From contig JAOACV010000190.1 of the NCBI GenBank assembly GCA_026417675.1, positions 1-5,880 of the forward strand: a stretch of 5,880 nt of DNA, in the 5' to 3' direction. The translations under genes were made by a program, and so were the position numbers. Within the stretch, counting starts at the first letter, position 1. Each line of letters starts with the position of its first letter. The DNA is from Verrucomicrobiia bacterium. GTDB taxonomy: Bacteria > Verrucomicrobiota > Verrucomicrobiia > CAIQCK01. Positions 1 through 5,699 of the stretch are shown piece by piece. Below the pieces are notes generated by a model, which saw only the letters and a program-made list of their open reading frames with translations, did not search any database and was not told where the DNA came from.

Positions 1-19
1 AGATGTGTATAAGAGACAG
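1..19 (+). other. Nextera/Tn5 mosaic-end adapter (artefact)
   Basis: The first 19 bases read AGATGTGTATAAGAGACAG, identical to the Tn5 transposase mosaic end used in Nextera sequencing libraries. Sequence that fits mqnC begins at base 20. The ATG at 3-5, which opens the long reading frame here, therefore lies in adapter and is not a real start codon. Base 20 (C) would fit the third base of an AAC Asn codon, which often precedes the first cluster cysteine in this family, but that is inference. Confidence 0.95.
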
Positions 20-20
20 C

Positions 21-896
21 GTCTGCAGCGTCCGCTGCGCATTCTGCGCCTTCTCGCGCGACGCGGGCGATGCGGAGGTTTACGTCATCTCGCACAACGA
101 AATCGCCCGCAAGATCGAGGAGTTGGTGGCGGCCGGCGGCACGCAAATCCTGTTGCAAGGCGGCCATCATCCTACGCTGACACTCGCCTACTACCTCGAC
201 CTGCTTGGCTTCATCAAGAGCCGCTACCCGCAGGTCAACATCCACGGCTTCTCGCCGCCGGAGTTCTGCCACTTCGCCGAAACCTTCGACATGCCGGTCC
301 CGGAGGTCATCCGCCGCTTCCGGGAAGCGGGGCTCGGCAGCATTCCCGGCGGCGGCGCGGAAATCCTCGTGGACCGCGTCCGCGAACGCATCGCGCCGCG
401 CAAATGCAAGACCGACGACTGGTTGCGCGTGATGCGGTGCGCCCACGAACACGGTCTGCGCAGCAGCGCGACGATGATGTTTGGCCACATCGAGACGGTG
501 GAAGACCGCATCGAGCACCTGCAGCGGCTGCGCGACCTGCAAGACCAAACCGGCGGGTTTACCGCATTCATCTGCTGGACATTCCAAGCCGCGCATACGC
601 GGCTACGCGTGCAGCCCGTCGGCTCGCATGAATACCTGCGGATGCAGGCGCTGGCCCGTATCTTCCTCGACAACTTCGACAACGTGCAGGCTTCGTGGGT
701 CACCCAAGGGCCGCAGATCGGCCAGGTCGCGCTCCAGTTTGGCGCGAACGATTTTGGCGGCCTGATGATGGAGGAGAACGTTGTCAGCAGCGCCGGCGTC
801 GCCTTCCGCATGACGCTGGAGGAGATGAAACGCCTCATCACCGAACTAGGCTACGAAGCCCGGCAGCGGGACAACTGGTATAATCTGCTGAACTGA
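21..896 (+). CDS. mqnC: Cyclic dehypoxanthinyl futalosine synthase MqnC (5'-truncated)
   Basis: This is a radical SAM enzyme of the futalosine route to menaquinone; MqnC cyclises dehypoxanthine futalosine to its spiro product in the cytoplasm. The 291 visible residues start at the [4Fe-4S] motif CX3CX2C (codons at 24, 36 and 45; CSVRCAFC). They continue with QGGHHP, HGFSPPE, GSIPGGGAEIL, SATMMFGH, TGGFTAF and QASWVTQGPQIGQ, a series diagnostic of MqnC rather than MqnE or CofH. The C-terminal part (GANDFGG, EENVVSSAGV, ending NWYNLLN then TGA) is complete. Family members are about 360-400 residues, so roughly 60 or more N-terminal residues are missing beyond the contig edge; the in-frame ATG at 3 is adapter. 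One small oddity is ICWTFQAAHT, where I recall IPWTFQPxNT in most relatives. It converges on the minus-strand genes, and no menaquinone partner gene is in view. Confidence 0.93.
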   Translation, partial: VCSVRCAFCAFSRDAGDAEVYVISHNEIARKIEELVAAGGTQILLQGGHHPTLTLAYYLDLLGFIKSRYPQVNIHGFSPPEFCHFAETFDMPVPEVIRRFREAGLGSIPGGGAEILVDRVRERIAPRKCKTDDWLRVMRCAHEHGLRSSATMMFGHIETVEDRIEHLQRLRDLQDQTGGFTAFICWTFQAAHTRLRVQPVGSHEYLRMQALARIFLDNFDNVQASWVTQGPQIGQVALQFGANDFGGLMMEENVVSSAGVAFRMTLEEMKRLITELGYEARQRDNWYNLLN

Positions 897-903
897 CCGA
901 GCA

Positions 904-946
904 CGCAGTCGGCGCTGGTCTGCAAACGGCCGGCGCGGTTTCTGCG
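904..946 (+). terminator. Imperfect stem-loop just after mqnC
   Basis: Eight bases after the mqnC stop, CGCAG (904-908) pairs with CTGCG (942-946), and GCGCTGG (912-918) pairs with CCGGCGC (930-936) with one G-U pair, around an 11-base loop. There is a 3x5 internal loop and no T-run, so it is not a classical intrinsic terminator. It could be a 3' RNA stabiliser or a Rho-associated structure. Position and pairing are seen; the function is a guess. Confidence 0.3.
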
Positions 947-1124
947 GGTCGGCTAGGCCTGCATTTCGGCCCCCGGCGCAGACACAAGCTGAAGCTTGCT
1001 CCGGCTGAAGCCAAGATGCGCCCGATGCCTGCCGATTGCTGTAACAAAAGAAGTTGGGAGAAGTTTGGACTGGTTGAATGGAAGGTTCCCGACTAGAATA
1101 AGGGCGTTCAAACGTCTGGGAACT

Positions 1125-1182
1125 TATAACTCGGTCGTTCAAAAGGCATGTCAAGGTAGAAATTGGAGTTTTTTTTGCTTGG
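1125..1182 (+). repeat. 58-bp direct repeat, copy 1
   Basis: This copy runs from TATAACTCGGTCGTTCAAAA to the T8 tract and GCTTGG. It matches the copy at 1272-1329 at 50 of 58 positions without gaps, and six of the eight differences are transitions. The similarity fades on both sides, so this is a discrete unit. The start-to-start distance is 147 bp. It has no terminal inverted repeats and no good hairpin before the T-run (copy 2 has only a 4-bp TCGA/TCGA stem), so neither a mobile element nor an intrinsic terminator is supported. Confidence 0.8.
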
Positions 1183-1271
1183 AACCTATAGAAGACACCG
1201 TAGCGTAACAAGCGATCCAAACGGTGGTTGCGAGATCCCGCGCGTCACCGAGCGGAGCGAGGTTACCCTTG

Positions 1272-1329
1272 TATAACCCGGCCGTTCAAAAGGCGTGTCG
1301 AGGTAGATATTCGAGTTTTTTTTGCCTAG
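1272..1329 (+). repeat. 58-bp direct repeat, copy 2, cut by the IS
   Basis: Second copy of the unit at 1125-1182, from TATAACCCGGCCGTTCAAAA through T8 to GCCTAG. Its last bases coincide with the TA target duplication (1327-1328) and the left end of the IS. Before insertion the repeat therefore abutted or overlapped the TAG stop of the toroid-protein gene. Sequence beyond the IS does not obviously continue the match to copy 1, so the repeat seems to end at this point and not to be split. Confidence 0.8.
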
Positions 1330-2408
1330 TGTTCTGTAACAGGCGTGGCTTTACAGTGGCGCAGCTTCTCCACGATCTGGTCAGCGCGTTTCGTCCACAC
1401 AAAGGGTTTGGGATTTTGGTTGTTGAGGCGAATGTAGTCCTCGATGGCCGCCACCAACGCGGCGACACTCGGAAAGCTACCGCGACGAATCCTCTTGCGC
1501 GTGAGCTCCGCAAACCACCGCTCCACCAAGTTCAGCCACGACGAACTGGTCGGCGTGAAATGCAGATGAAACCGCGGGCGCTTCGCCAACCACTGCCGCA
1601 CGCGCTCGTGCTTGTGGGTGCCGTAGTTGTCCACAATCAGGTGCAACGCCAACTCCACCGGCGTCTGCCGATCAATCTGCCGCAAGAACCTCAGAAACTC
1701 TTCGTGCCGATGCCGCTGGAAACAGCCCCCGATCACCTTGCCATCCGCCACGTTCAACGCAGCAAACAACGTCGTCGTGCCGTGGCGCACGTAATCATGC
1801 GTCATCGTCCCGCAACGGCCCTTTTTCATTGGCAAGCCCGGCTGTGTGCGATCCAGTGCCTGGATTTGCGATTTCTCGTCCACACACAACACCAACGCCT
1901 TGTCCGGCGGGTTCAGATACAGGCCGACCACATCGGTGAGCTTCTCGACAAACTGTTGGTCGCGCGAGAGCTTGAACGTCTTGACCCGATGCGGCTGCAA
2001 GCCGTGCGCCTCCCAGATGCGTGCCACGGTCATGTGGCTGACCCCGCAGCGATTGGCCAAGGTGCGTGTGCTCCAATGGGTCGCGTCGGGAGGTGTGCTC
2101 TGTAGGGTGGTCTCCACGATGGCGCGGACACGGGCGGGTTTCAACCGTTGCGGGCTGTCGCCGCGCGGCGCATCCTGCTCCAAGGCGGAGGGTCCGCCGG
2201 CGGCAAAGCGGGCGCGCCACAGCAGGACGGTGGGGCGGGTCGTGTGGTGGCGGCGGGCGATCTGGGCATTGGGCAGGCCGCGATGAGCATCGAGGCAGAT
2301 CCGCGCCCGCACGACAATATAGTGGGGTGAGGTGGGAGCACGCTCCCACGCTTCCAAGGTTCGTTTCTGTTCTGGACTCATGGGCAAGGCTGTGGCCGGT
2401 TTTGACAT
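1326..2408 (-). CDS. IS630 family transposase (DD35E), intact
   Basis: Cut-and-paste DDE transposase of 360 residues, from ATG at 2408. An in-frame GTG at 2426 would add MCYSCG, but its purine-rich run abuts the codon, so ATG is preferred. There are two helix-turn-helix regions, about residues 41-69 (NAQIARRHHTTRPTVLLW) and 113-141 (TLANRCGVSHMTVARIW). The catalytic core holds Asp177 (CVDEKSQ), Asp260 (LIVDNYGTHK) and Glu296 (SSWLNLVERWF), with 35 residues between the last two. All three acids are present and the frame is unbroken, so it is probably active. It ends ATPVTEH and then TAG, where TA is the target duplication and G comes from the flanking host base 1326. It is co-directional with the gene into whose stop the IS inserted and begins 54 bp after that stop, so read-through transcription is possible. 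Confidence 0.95.
   Translation of the reverse strand: MSKPATALPMSPEQKRTLEAWERAPTSPHYIVVRARICLDAHRGLPNAQIARRHHTTRPTVLLWRARFAAGGPSALEQDAPRGDSPQRLKPARVRAIVETTLQSTPPDATHWSTRTLANRCGVSHMTVARIWEAHGLQPHRVKTFKLSRDQQFVEKLTDVVGLYLNPPDKALVLCVDEKSQIQALDRTQPGLPMKKGRCGTMTHDYVRHGTTTLFAALNVADGKVIGGCFQRHRHEEFLRFLRQIDRQTPVELALHLIVDNYGTHKHERVRQWLAKRPRFHLHFTPTSSSWLNLVERWFAELTRKRIRRGSFPSVAALVAAIEDYIRLNNQNPKPFVWTKRADQIVEKLRHCKATPVTEH
1329..1355 (+). repeat. IS630 left terminal inverted repeat
   Basis: GTGTTCTGTAACAG (1329-1342), followed at element positions 21-27 by CTTTACA (1349-1355). The mirror image lies at the same distances from the right end. This arm also encodes the last transposase residues (KATPVTEH), so its sequence is under both coding and transposase-binding constraint. 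Confidence 0.85.
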
Positions 2409-2414
2409 GCCGCA

Positions 2415-2442
2415 AGAATAGCACACCCTCTCACTGTGTAAA
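2415..2442 (-). promoter_or_regulatory. Possible transposase promoter inside the right IS end
   Basis: On the minus strand TTTACA (2442-2437), a 16-base spacer, then TATTCT (2420-2415) preceded by TG one base upstream (extended -10, TGCTATTCT). The start of transcription would fall at or next to the ATG at 2408, giving a leaderless or near-leaderless message, which agrees with the lack of a good ribosome site. Hexamer matches are 5/6 and 4/6; no activity evidence. Confidence 0.35.
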
Positions 2443-2463
2443 GATATAACTGTTACACTACAC
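2437..2463 (-). repeat. IS630 right terminal inverted repeat
   Basis: On the minus strand this reads GTGTAGTGTAACAG, six spacer bases, then CTTTACA, matching the left arm at 20 of 27 positions. It is the end upstream of the transposase start. The inner block supplies the possible -35 hexamer TTTACA, so transposase binding here could repress its own promoter; that is inference. Confidence 0.85.
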
Positions 2464-3446
2464 TAGATCGCTGGGTGTTTCGTGAGCCAGACGATTTCGG
2501 CGCTGGGAAGAAGCGCGGCGAGTTCGAACAGAAAGACGCTGGATTCGGCGGCGTGGTCCACGTAGCTCAGCGGGATGTCCGGCTCGCCCGGATCGCGCCA
2601 CCCGCCCTGCGGGTGCTGAGTGGCCACCAGGAAATCGGCGAACCGGCAGGCCGCTTGTTGGGCGCGACGATCACCGGCGAGCAGATAGTAGAGCGCAGCC
2701 CCCAACGCGCACGTATCGGCGCCGATACAGCCGAACGCGTCGGGGAAACGCCGCACCGTCAGCTCGAAGAACACCGCGGCGAACTCCAGATACTGTTTGT
2801 TCGCCGTCGCCTGATATAGACGGCACATCAACTGGAGCGGCAGGCCGATCTCGCTGTAGTTCTGCCTCGCGACGGCCGCGTCAAGGCACGGCGCCTTCGC
2901 GTCCGTCTCGCGGGTCACCAATTTTCCCTCGGCAGTCATCTGGAAATAGAACCGGCTGTCGTCGGGTTGCGATTCCAAAATGCGCAGGACGCACGCCGCA
3001 GCAGCCTCGGCCACGTCCTGACGGCCGAAATGAAGCGCCGAAAGTCCCATCTGAGCGGTGGCGGACGACACGATGCGGTTCTCGCTTGCCCGGCGTGGGA
3101 ATCCCCCGAGCGGCAACTGGCACGACAGCAGGAACGACATCACCGGCCACGAAACGTCAAAGCGGTCTAACTGGTGCGCCCCGCGAAACAGCCAGCAATG
3201 CTTGCGCACGTCGCCGTCGTAATCTTGGAGCTGGCCATCGGGCGACAACGTGTGCATCTTCACCCACGTCAACAGGCGGTGGGCAGGTTCGATGTGTCCC
3301 GCCATCGTCCACGAACACGCCTGCTTATGATAGGCATTCCGCGGATACCCTTCCCAAGCGAAACTTCCGTCCGGTTGCTGCCCGTTGAGTTGGAACTGCA
3401 CGGCTCTCAGCGCGCTCCGGCGGTAGCACTCGGTCTTGTCGTTCAT
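2463..3446 (-). CDS. Alpha/alpha-toroid (terpenoid cyclase/prenyltransferase-like) protein, function unknown
   Basis: A 327-residue protein I cannot name. It carries several QW-like motifs typical of the (alpha/alpha) toroid fold of squalene/terpene cyclases and prenyltransferase beta subunits: QQPDGSF (residues 23-29), SPDGQLQDYDGD (68-79), QLPLGGF (110-116) and QHPQGGW (277-283). These are separated by Ala/Leu-rich amphipathic helices. No DXDD or DCTAE cyclase motif is visible, no zinc-site pattern is clear, and no signal peptide or membrane segment is seen, so a soluble carbohydrate- or lipid-related role is possible but unproven. His and Cys are frequent (RKHCWLFRGAHQLD at 81-94). The ATG at 3446 has an AGGA box seven bases upstream. 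The stop TAG (2465-2463) is made of the IS target duplication TA plus the first G of the IS; the uninterrupted site also read ATC TAG, so the protein is unchanged. Confidence 0.7.
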   Translation of the reverse strand: MNDKTECYRRSALRAVQFQLNGQQPDGSFAWEGYPRNAYHKQACSWTMAGHIEPAHRLLTWVKMHTLSPDGQLQDYDGDVRKHCWLFRGAHQLDRFDVSWPVMSFLLSCQLPLGGFPRRASENRIVSSATAQMGLSALHFGRQDVAEAAAACVLRILESQPDDSRFYFQMTAEGKLVTRETDAKAPCLDAAVARQNYSEIGLPLQLMCRLYQATANKQYLEFAAVFFELTVRRFPDAFGCIGADTCALGAALYYLLAGDRRAQQAACRFADFLVATQHPQGGWRDPGEPDIPLSYVDHAAESSVFLFELAALLPSAEIVWLTKHPAI

Positions 3447-3453
3447 GGGTGAA

Positions 3454-3476
3454 TCCTGTCGGGCGCGAGAATAGCA
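3454..3476 (-). promoter_or_regulatory. Extended -10 and ribosome site of the toroid gene
   Basis: On the minus strand TGCTATTCT (3476-3468) fits an extended -10 (TGnTATAAT, 4 of 6 in the hexamer). It is followed by AGGA (3457-3454), seven bases before the ATG at 3446. The same nine bases TGCTATTCT occur upstream of the transposase. No convincing -35 was found. The ribosome site supports the chosen start; the promoter call is weaker. Confidence 0.4.
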
Positions 3477-3493
3477 GCGAGACGGGATCGTTT

Positions 3494-3510
3494 CCAGCCA
3501 TTGCGGCTGG
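3494..3510. repeat. Small perfect hairpin in the hydrolase-toroid spacer
   Basis: CCAGCC (3494-3499) and GGCTGG (3505-3510) form a perfect six-base stem around ATTGC. There is no T-run on either strand. It lies in the 234-bp spacer that is the 3' flank of the hydrolase and 5' flank of the toroid gene. The spacer also carries near-identical 11-mers ACAAGTCCCCG (3528-3538) and ACAGGTCCCCG (3582-3592), and a GGAC-AA-GTCC dyad at 3526-3535. No gene was recognised in the spacer. Confidence 0.35.
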
Positions 3511-3680
3511 ATCGTGGCGTGGCGCGGACAAGTCCCCGATATGGAAATGGTCCCGCCGTCTCTTGAAGGGATAAAGGGTTAACAGGTCCCCGCTAGACCA
3601 CGGCGCATCCTTACCATTACGGGTGGCCGGAGCATCTTCTTGATCATCGCCTGTTCGGACGGGCAGAACGATCGGGTTGT

Positions 3681-5699
3681 CTAGGCCGACTTTCGCCCCG
3701 CATCCGCGCCGCCGGCGTCCGGCCCCCACGGCTCGATCTGGCGCAGCTTCTTCGCCTCCAAAGCGCGATAGCAGTCGGGCAAGTCGAAGCGCACCAACAC
3801 GCCTGGCAGCAGTGTCGAGAGCGGCCAGTTGTAGTCCTCCGACTCGGCAATGGCGGCGTAGCTGGTCAGAGCGTTCTTCAACGTGATCTGCGCCACCTCC
3901 TCAACGAACAGCGCGGCAAACGTCGCCGCGAGCGCGCCGCGGCCCTTGGCGGCCAGATGGATTTCTTTGTGGCCAACATGGCGCAGCCAGTCCAGCACGC
4001 GCAGCACATCGTGCGTTTTCTGGCCTAGGTAGGGCCAATCGAGCATCAGGGAATGGGCGCTGTAGAAATAATCGCTGCCGTAGTTGGATAGGAACGTGCG
4101 GTGGCCGCAGGTATCAGGCTGCGACTCTCCGCTGCCGCGCACGTCGCAGGTATAGAAGGCCGACTTCGGCTCGGCCTTGAGCAGCTCGGCAATCAACGGT
4201 TCCTCGCGCAACTCGGCGTCGGCGGACATGTGCGACACATAAAGCACTGCGCGCTCGATACCGCACGGCGGACGAGACATCAGCGGTTCGTCGGACAAAC
4301 GATAAACGACCGCCTGAATCCCCGGCTCGGTCTCAACCGCGTAACAAGCCGTATGTTTCGCAGGATATTTCCGTCCGCTCAACGGCCGCAGAATGCGGTA
4401 TTCAGGCGCGCCGGAGCCGCGCGGCAGTTTCAGAACGTCCGCCACGGCGTTCTTCAACGCGCTGCCGCTGACGGCGCCGCGCCTCGGGGCCAGCGCACGG
4501 GACTTCTCCCACGTGAACGAGAACACGGTGCGCGGCTTCAGGTCGCAAACCTGGCCGCGGGGCGTGCACCAAAGCGTCTCGTCCTTCTCAATGGTGAGGG
4601 ACGGCTCGGTTTGCGCATCGGAGATTCTCGTGACGTGATTGAACCAGCGATACATCGCCTCGCGGTTCTCCTGCGTGTAGCCGTGATAGGTCGGGCCGAT
4701 GTGCAGCGCCACGTTCTTCTCCGCGCCGAGCAGCTTGTAAAGCCGCTGCAACCGCGCAAACGCCTCCTCCGACCCGCGCGCGTCGAAGTAGTCCTTCTCC
4801 TTGGCCAGGATGATGACGGGTTTGGGCGCGAGCGCGGCGAGGAAGTCGGAATGGTCGAGTCCCAGCGCGAGCGCGCGGGGCGGGCATTGCTCGGTGTCGG
4901 CGGGCAGTTCGTTTTCCATGTTGCGGCGGAAGGTGGTGACAAAACACGCGGGCGCGGCCATGCGCCAGCGTTGCTCAACGCCGGCCAGCCACGTGGTCAT
5001 GGTCCCCCCGCCGGAGTTGCCGGTGACGCCGACCTGTTTTGGGTCCACCTCCGGCCGCGTCAACAAATAGTCGAGCGCTCGAATGCCGTCCCACGCCCGC
5101 CACGCGCCGAAGAACTCGCCGACGAGATACTGCTGTTTGCCCGCGTGCAAATGCTCGGCCACGCCGGGGCCGATGCGCGACTTCAGATTCTCGTCCGCAT
5201 ACTGGAGCCGCTCGCCCTGGCCGATGGGATCGAAGATCAATGTCACGTAGCCCATCCGCGCCAGCGCCTGCGCGAAACTCTGATACGCCTCGGCAGCCTT
5301 GCCGTTGGTGGAATGGCCGCACGTGCCGACCACGCCCGGCAGCGGCATCTTGCGGCCTTTCGGCACGTAGAGGTTGGCCGTGACAGGAAATCCGGGGCGG
5401 CTCTCCAAGATCACCTTCTCGATCCGGTAGGCGTCGCGTTCGACGACCCCGGTGACGCGAGGGTTCAGCGGCGTCTTCTCCGGCCACGGGCCAAAGCATT
5501 GCTGGATGCGTTCGCGCACCGATTTCACATAGGCGAGCGCGTCGGACTTGCTCTTCAATGCGGCCCGGCGTTGATTGGCTGCGTGCTCGACCGCGCGGAC
5601 GCGGGCGACGAAATACTCCTGCACCATGCGTGGGAACCGGTTCAGCGGCGGCAGCGGCTCGACCTTCGCCGAAGCCGCCGCCTTGGCAGCCGCGGCAGA
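3681..5699 (-). CDS. Tandem alpha/beta hydrolase, acetyl-xylan-esterase/DLH-like (5' end lost)
   Basis: About 670 residues with two hydrolase domains. Domain 1 (about 5660-4620) has the oxyanion-region GTCGHSTNG, then DPIGQGER and the nucleophile elbow GNSGGG with Ser at 5015-5013. The likely acid is one of the Asp residues in KEKDYFDARG (codons at 4793-4791 and 4784-4782), and the likely base is His in PTYHGYTQ (4685-4683), so its triad looks complete. Domain 2 (about 4360-3780) keeps CDVRGSGES, but its elbow reads AAKGRGALAA with Gly where Ser is expected, so it is probably non-catalytic. Such proteins cleave ester groups, often from polysaccharides, and are usually exported. The substrate here is unknown. 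The reading frame stays open to 5870, but upstream of the Ala-rich stretch it is antisense to a DegV gene and Arg-rich with no signal peptide. The true N-terminus is therefore missing, and 5699 is a chosen boundary within 5664-5712. The stop is TAG at 3683-3681. Confidence 0.85.
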   Translation of the reverse strand, partial: SAAAAKAAASAKVEPLPPLNRFPRMVQEYFVARVRAVEHAANQRRAALKSKSDALAYVKSVRERIQQCFGPWPEKTPLNPRVTGVVERDAYRIEKVILESRPGFPVTANLYVPKGRKMPLPGVVGTCGHSTNGKAAEAYQSFAQALARMGYVTLIFDPIGQGERLQYADENLKSRIGPGVAEHLHAGKQQYLVGEFFGAWRAWDGIRALDYLLTRPEVDPKQVGVTGNSGGGTMTTWLAGVEQRWRMAAPACFVTTFRRNMENELPADTEQCPPRALALGLDHSDFLAALAPKPVIILAKEKDYFDARGSEEAFARLQRLYKLLGAEKNVALHIGPTYHGYTQENREAMYRWFNHVTRISDAQTEPSLTIEKDETLWCTPRGQVCDLKPRTVFSFTWEKSRALAPRRGAVSGSALKNAVADVLKLPRGSGAPEYRILRPLSGRKYPAKHTACYAVETEPGIQAVVYRLSDEPLMSRPPCGIERAVLYVSHMSADAELREEPLIAELLKAEPKSAFYTCDVRGSGESQPDTCGHRTFLSNYGSDYFYSAHSLMLDWPYLGQKTHDVLRVLDWLRHVGHKEIHLAAKGRGALAATFAALFVEEVAQITLKNALTSYAAIAESEDYNWPLSTLLPGVLVRFDLPDCYRALEAKKLRQIEPWGPDAGGADAGRKSA

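Larger units (their letters stand above)
897..1325. other. Convergent intergenic region with repeats, no gene
   Basis: These 429 bases lie between the 3' end of mqnC and the left end of the IS. Reading frames here have no recognisable domain, and those running into neighbouring genes are shadows. The region holds the stem-loop at 904-946, a small hairpin CAAGC-TGAA-GCTTG (985-998) and two 58-bp repeat copies. A short CGTTCAAACG at 1105-1114 resembles part of the repeat. Around 1020-1200 the base composition becomes clearly more A/T-rich than the flanking genes. It looks like a collection point for dispersed intergenic repeats, not a lost gene. Confidence 0.6.
1327..2465 (-). mobile_element. 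Complete IS630-family insertion sequence
   Basis: The element proper is 1329-2463 (1135 bp), flanked by the TA duplications at 1327-1328 and 2464-2465. The left end GTGTTCTGTAACAG and the reverse complement of the right end GTGTAGTGTAACAG match at 12 of 14 bases. A perfectly symmetric CTTTACA block lies at element positions 21-27 on each side, giving 20 of 27 overall. IS630 elements use a DDE transposase, duplicate TA and often choose CTAG; both junctions here read CTAG and the empty site would be GCCTAGATCG. One intact transposase gene fills the element. Near-intact ends and frame suggest a recent insertion. It is new at IS-name level to me. Confidence 0.93.

Noticed and set aside
224..841. 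205-codon minus-strand reading frame inside mqnC
   Set aside because: Antisense shadow of a recognisable radical SAM gene with no motif of its own.
846..1220. 124-codon minus-strand reading frame across the intergenic region
   Set aside because: It overlaps the mqnC 3' end and repeat copy 1, has no domain and no good ribosome site; best explained by chance openness.
1301..1325. T8 tract as an intrinsic terminator for mqnC
   Set aside because: Only a 4-bp TCGA/TCGA stem precedes the T-run in copy 2, and copy 1 breaks even that without compensation; the site is also more than 400 bases after the mqnC stop.
1125..1329. Repeat pair as a CRISPR array
   Set aside because: Only two imperfect 58-base copies, 89 bases apart, no cas genes, and repeat length outside the normal range.
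1224..2105. 293-codon plus-strand reading frame
   Set aside because: It is the antisense shadow of the transposase; only the minus strand shows the IS630 catalytic motifs.
2463..2465. Toroid gene as a pseudogene truncated by the IS
   Set aside because: Reconstructing the empty CTAG site gives the same ATC TAG ending, so the insertion did not shorten the protein.
3586..3654. 22-codon minus-strand frame from ATG at 3654 (MIKKMLRPP...)
   Set aside because: No strong ribosome site and too short to judge; no comparison available to show conservation.
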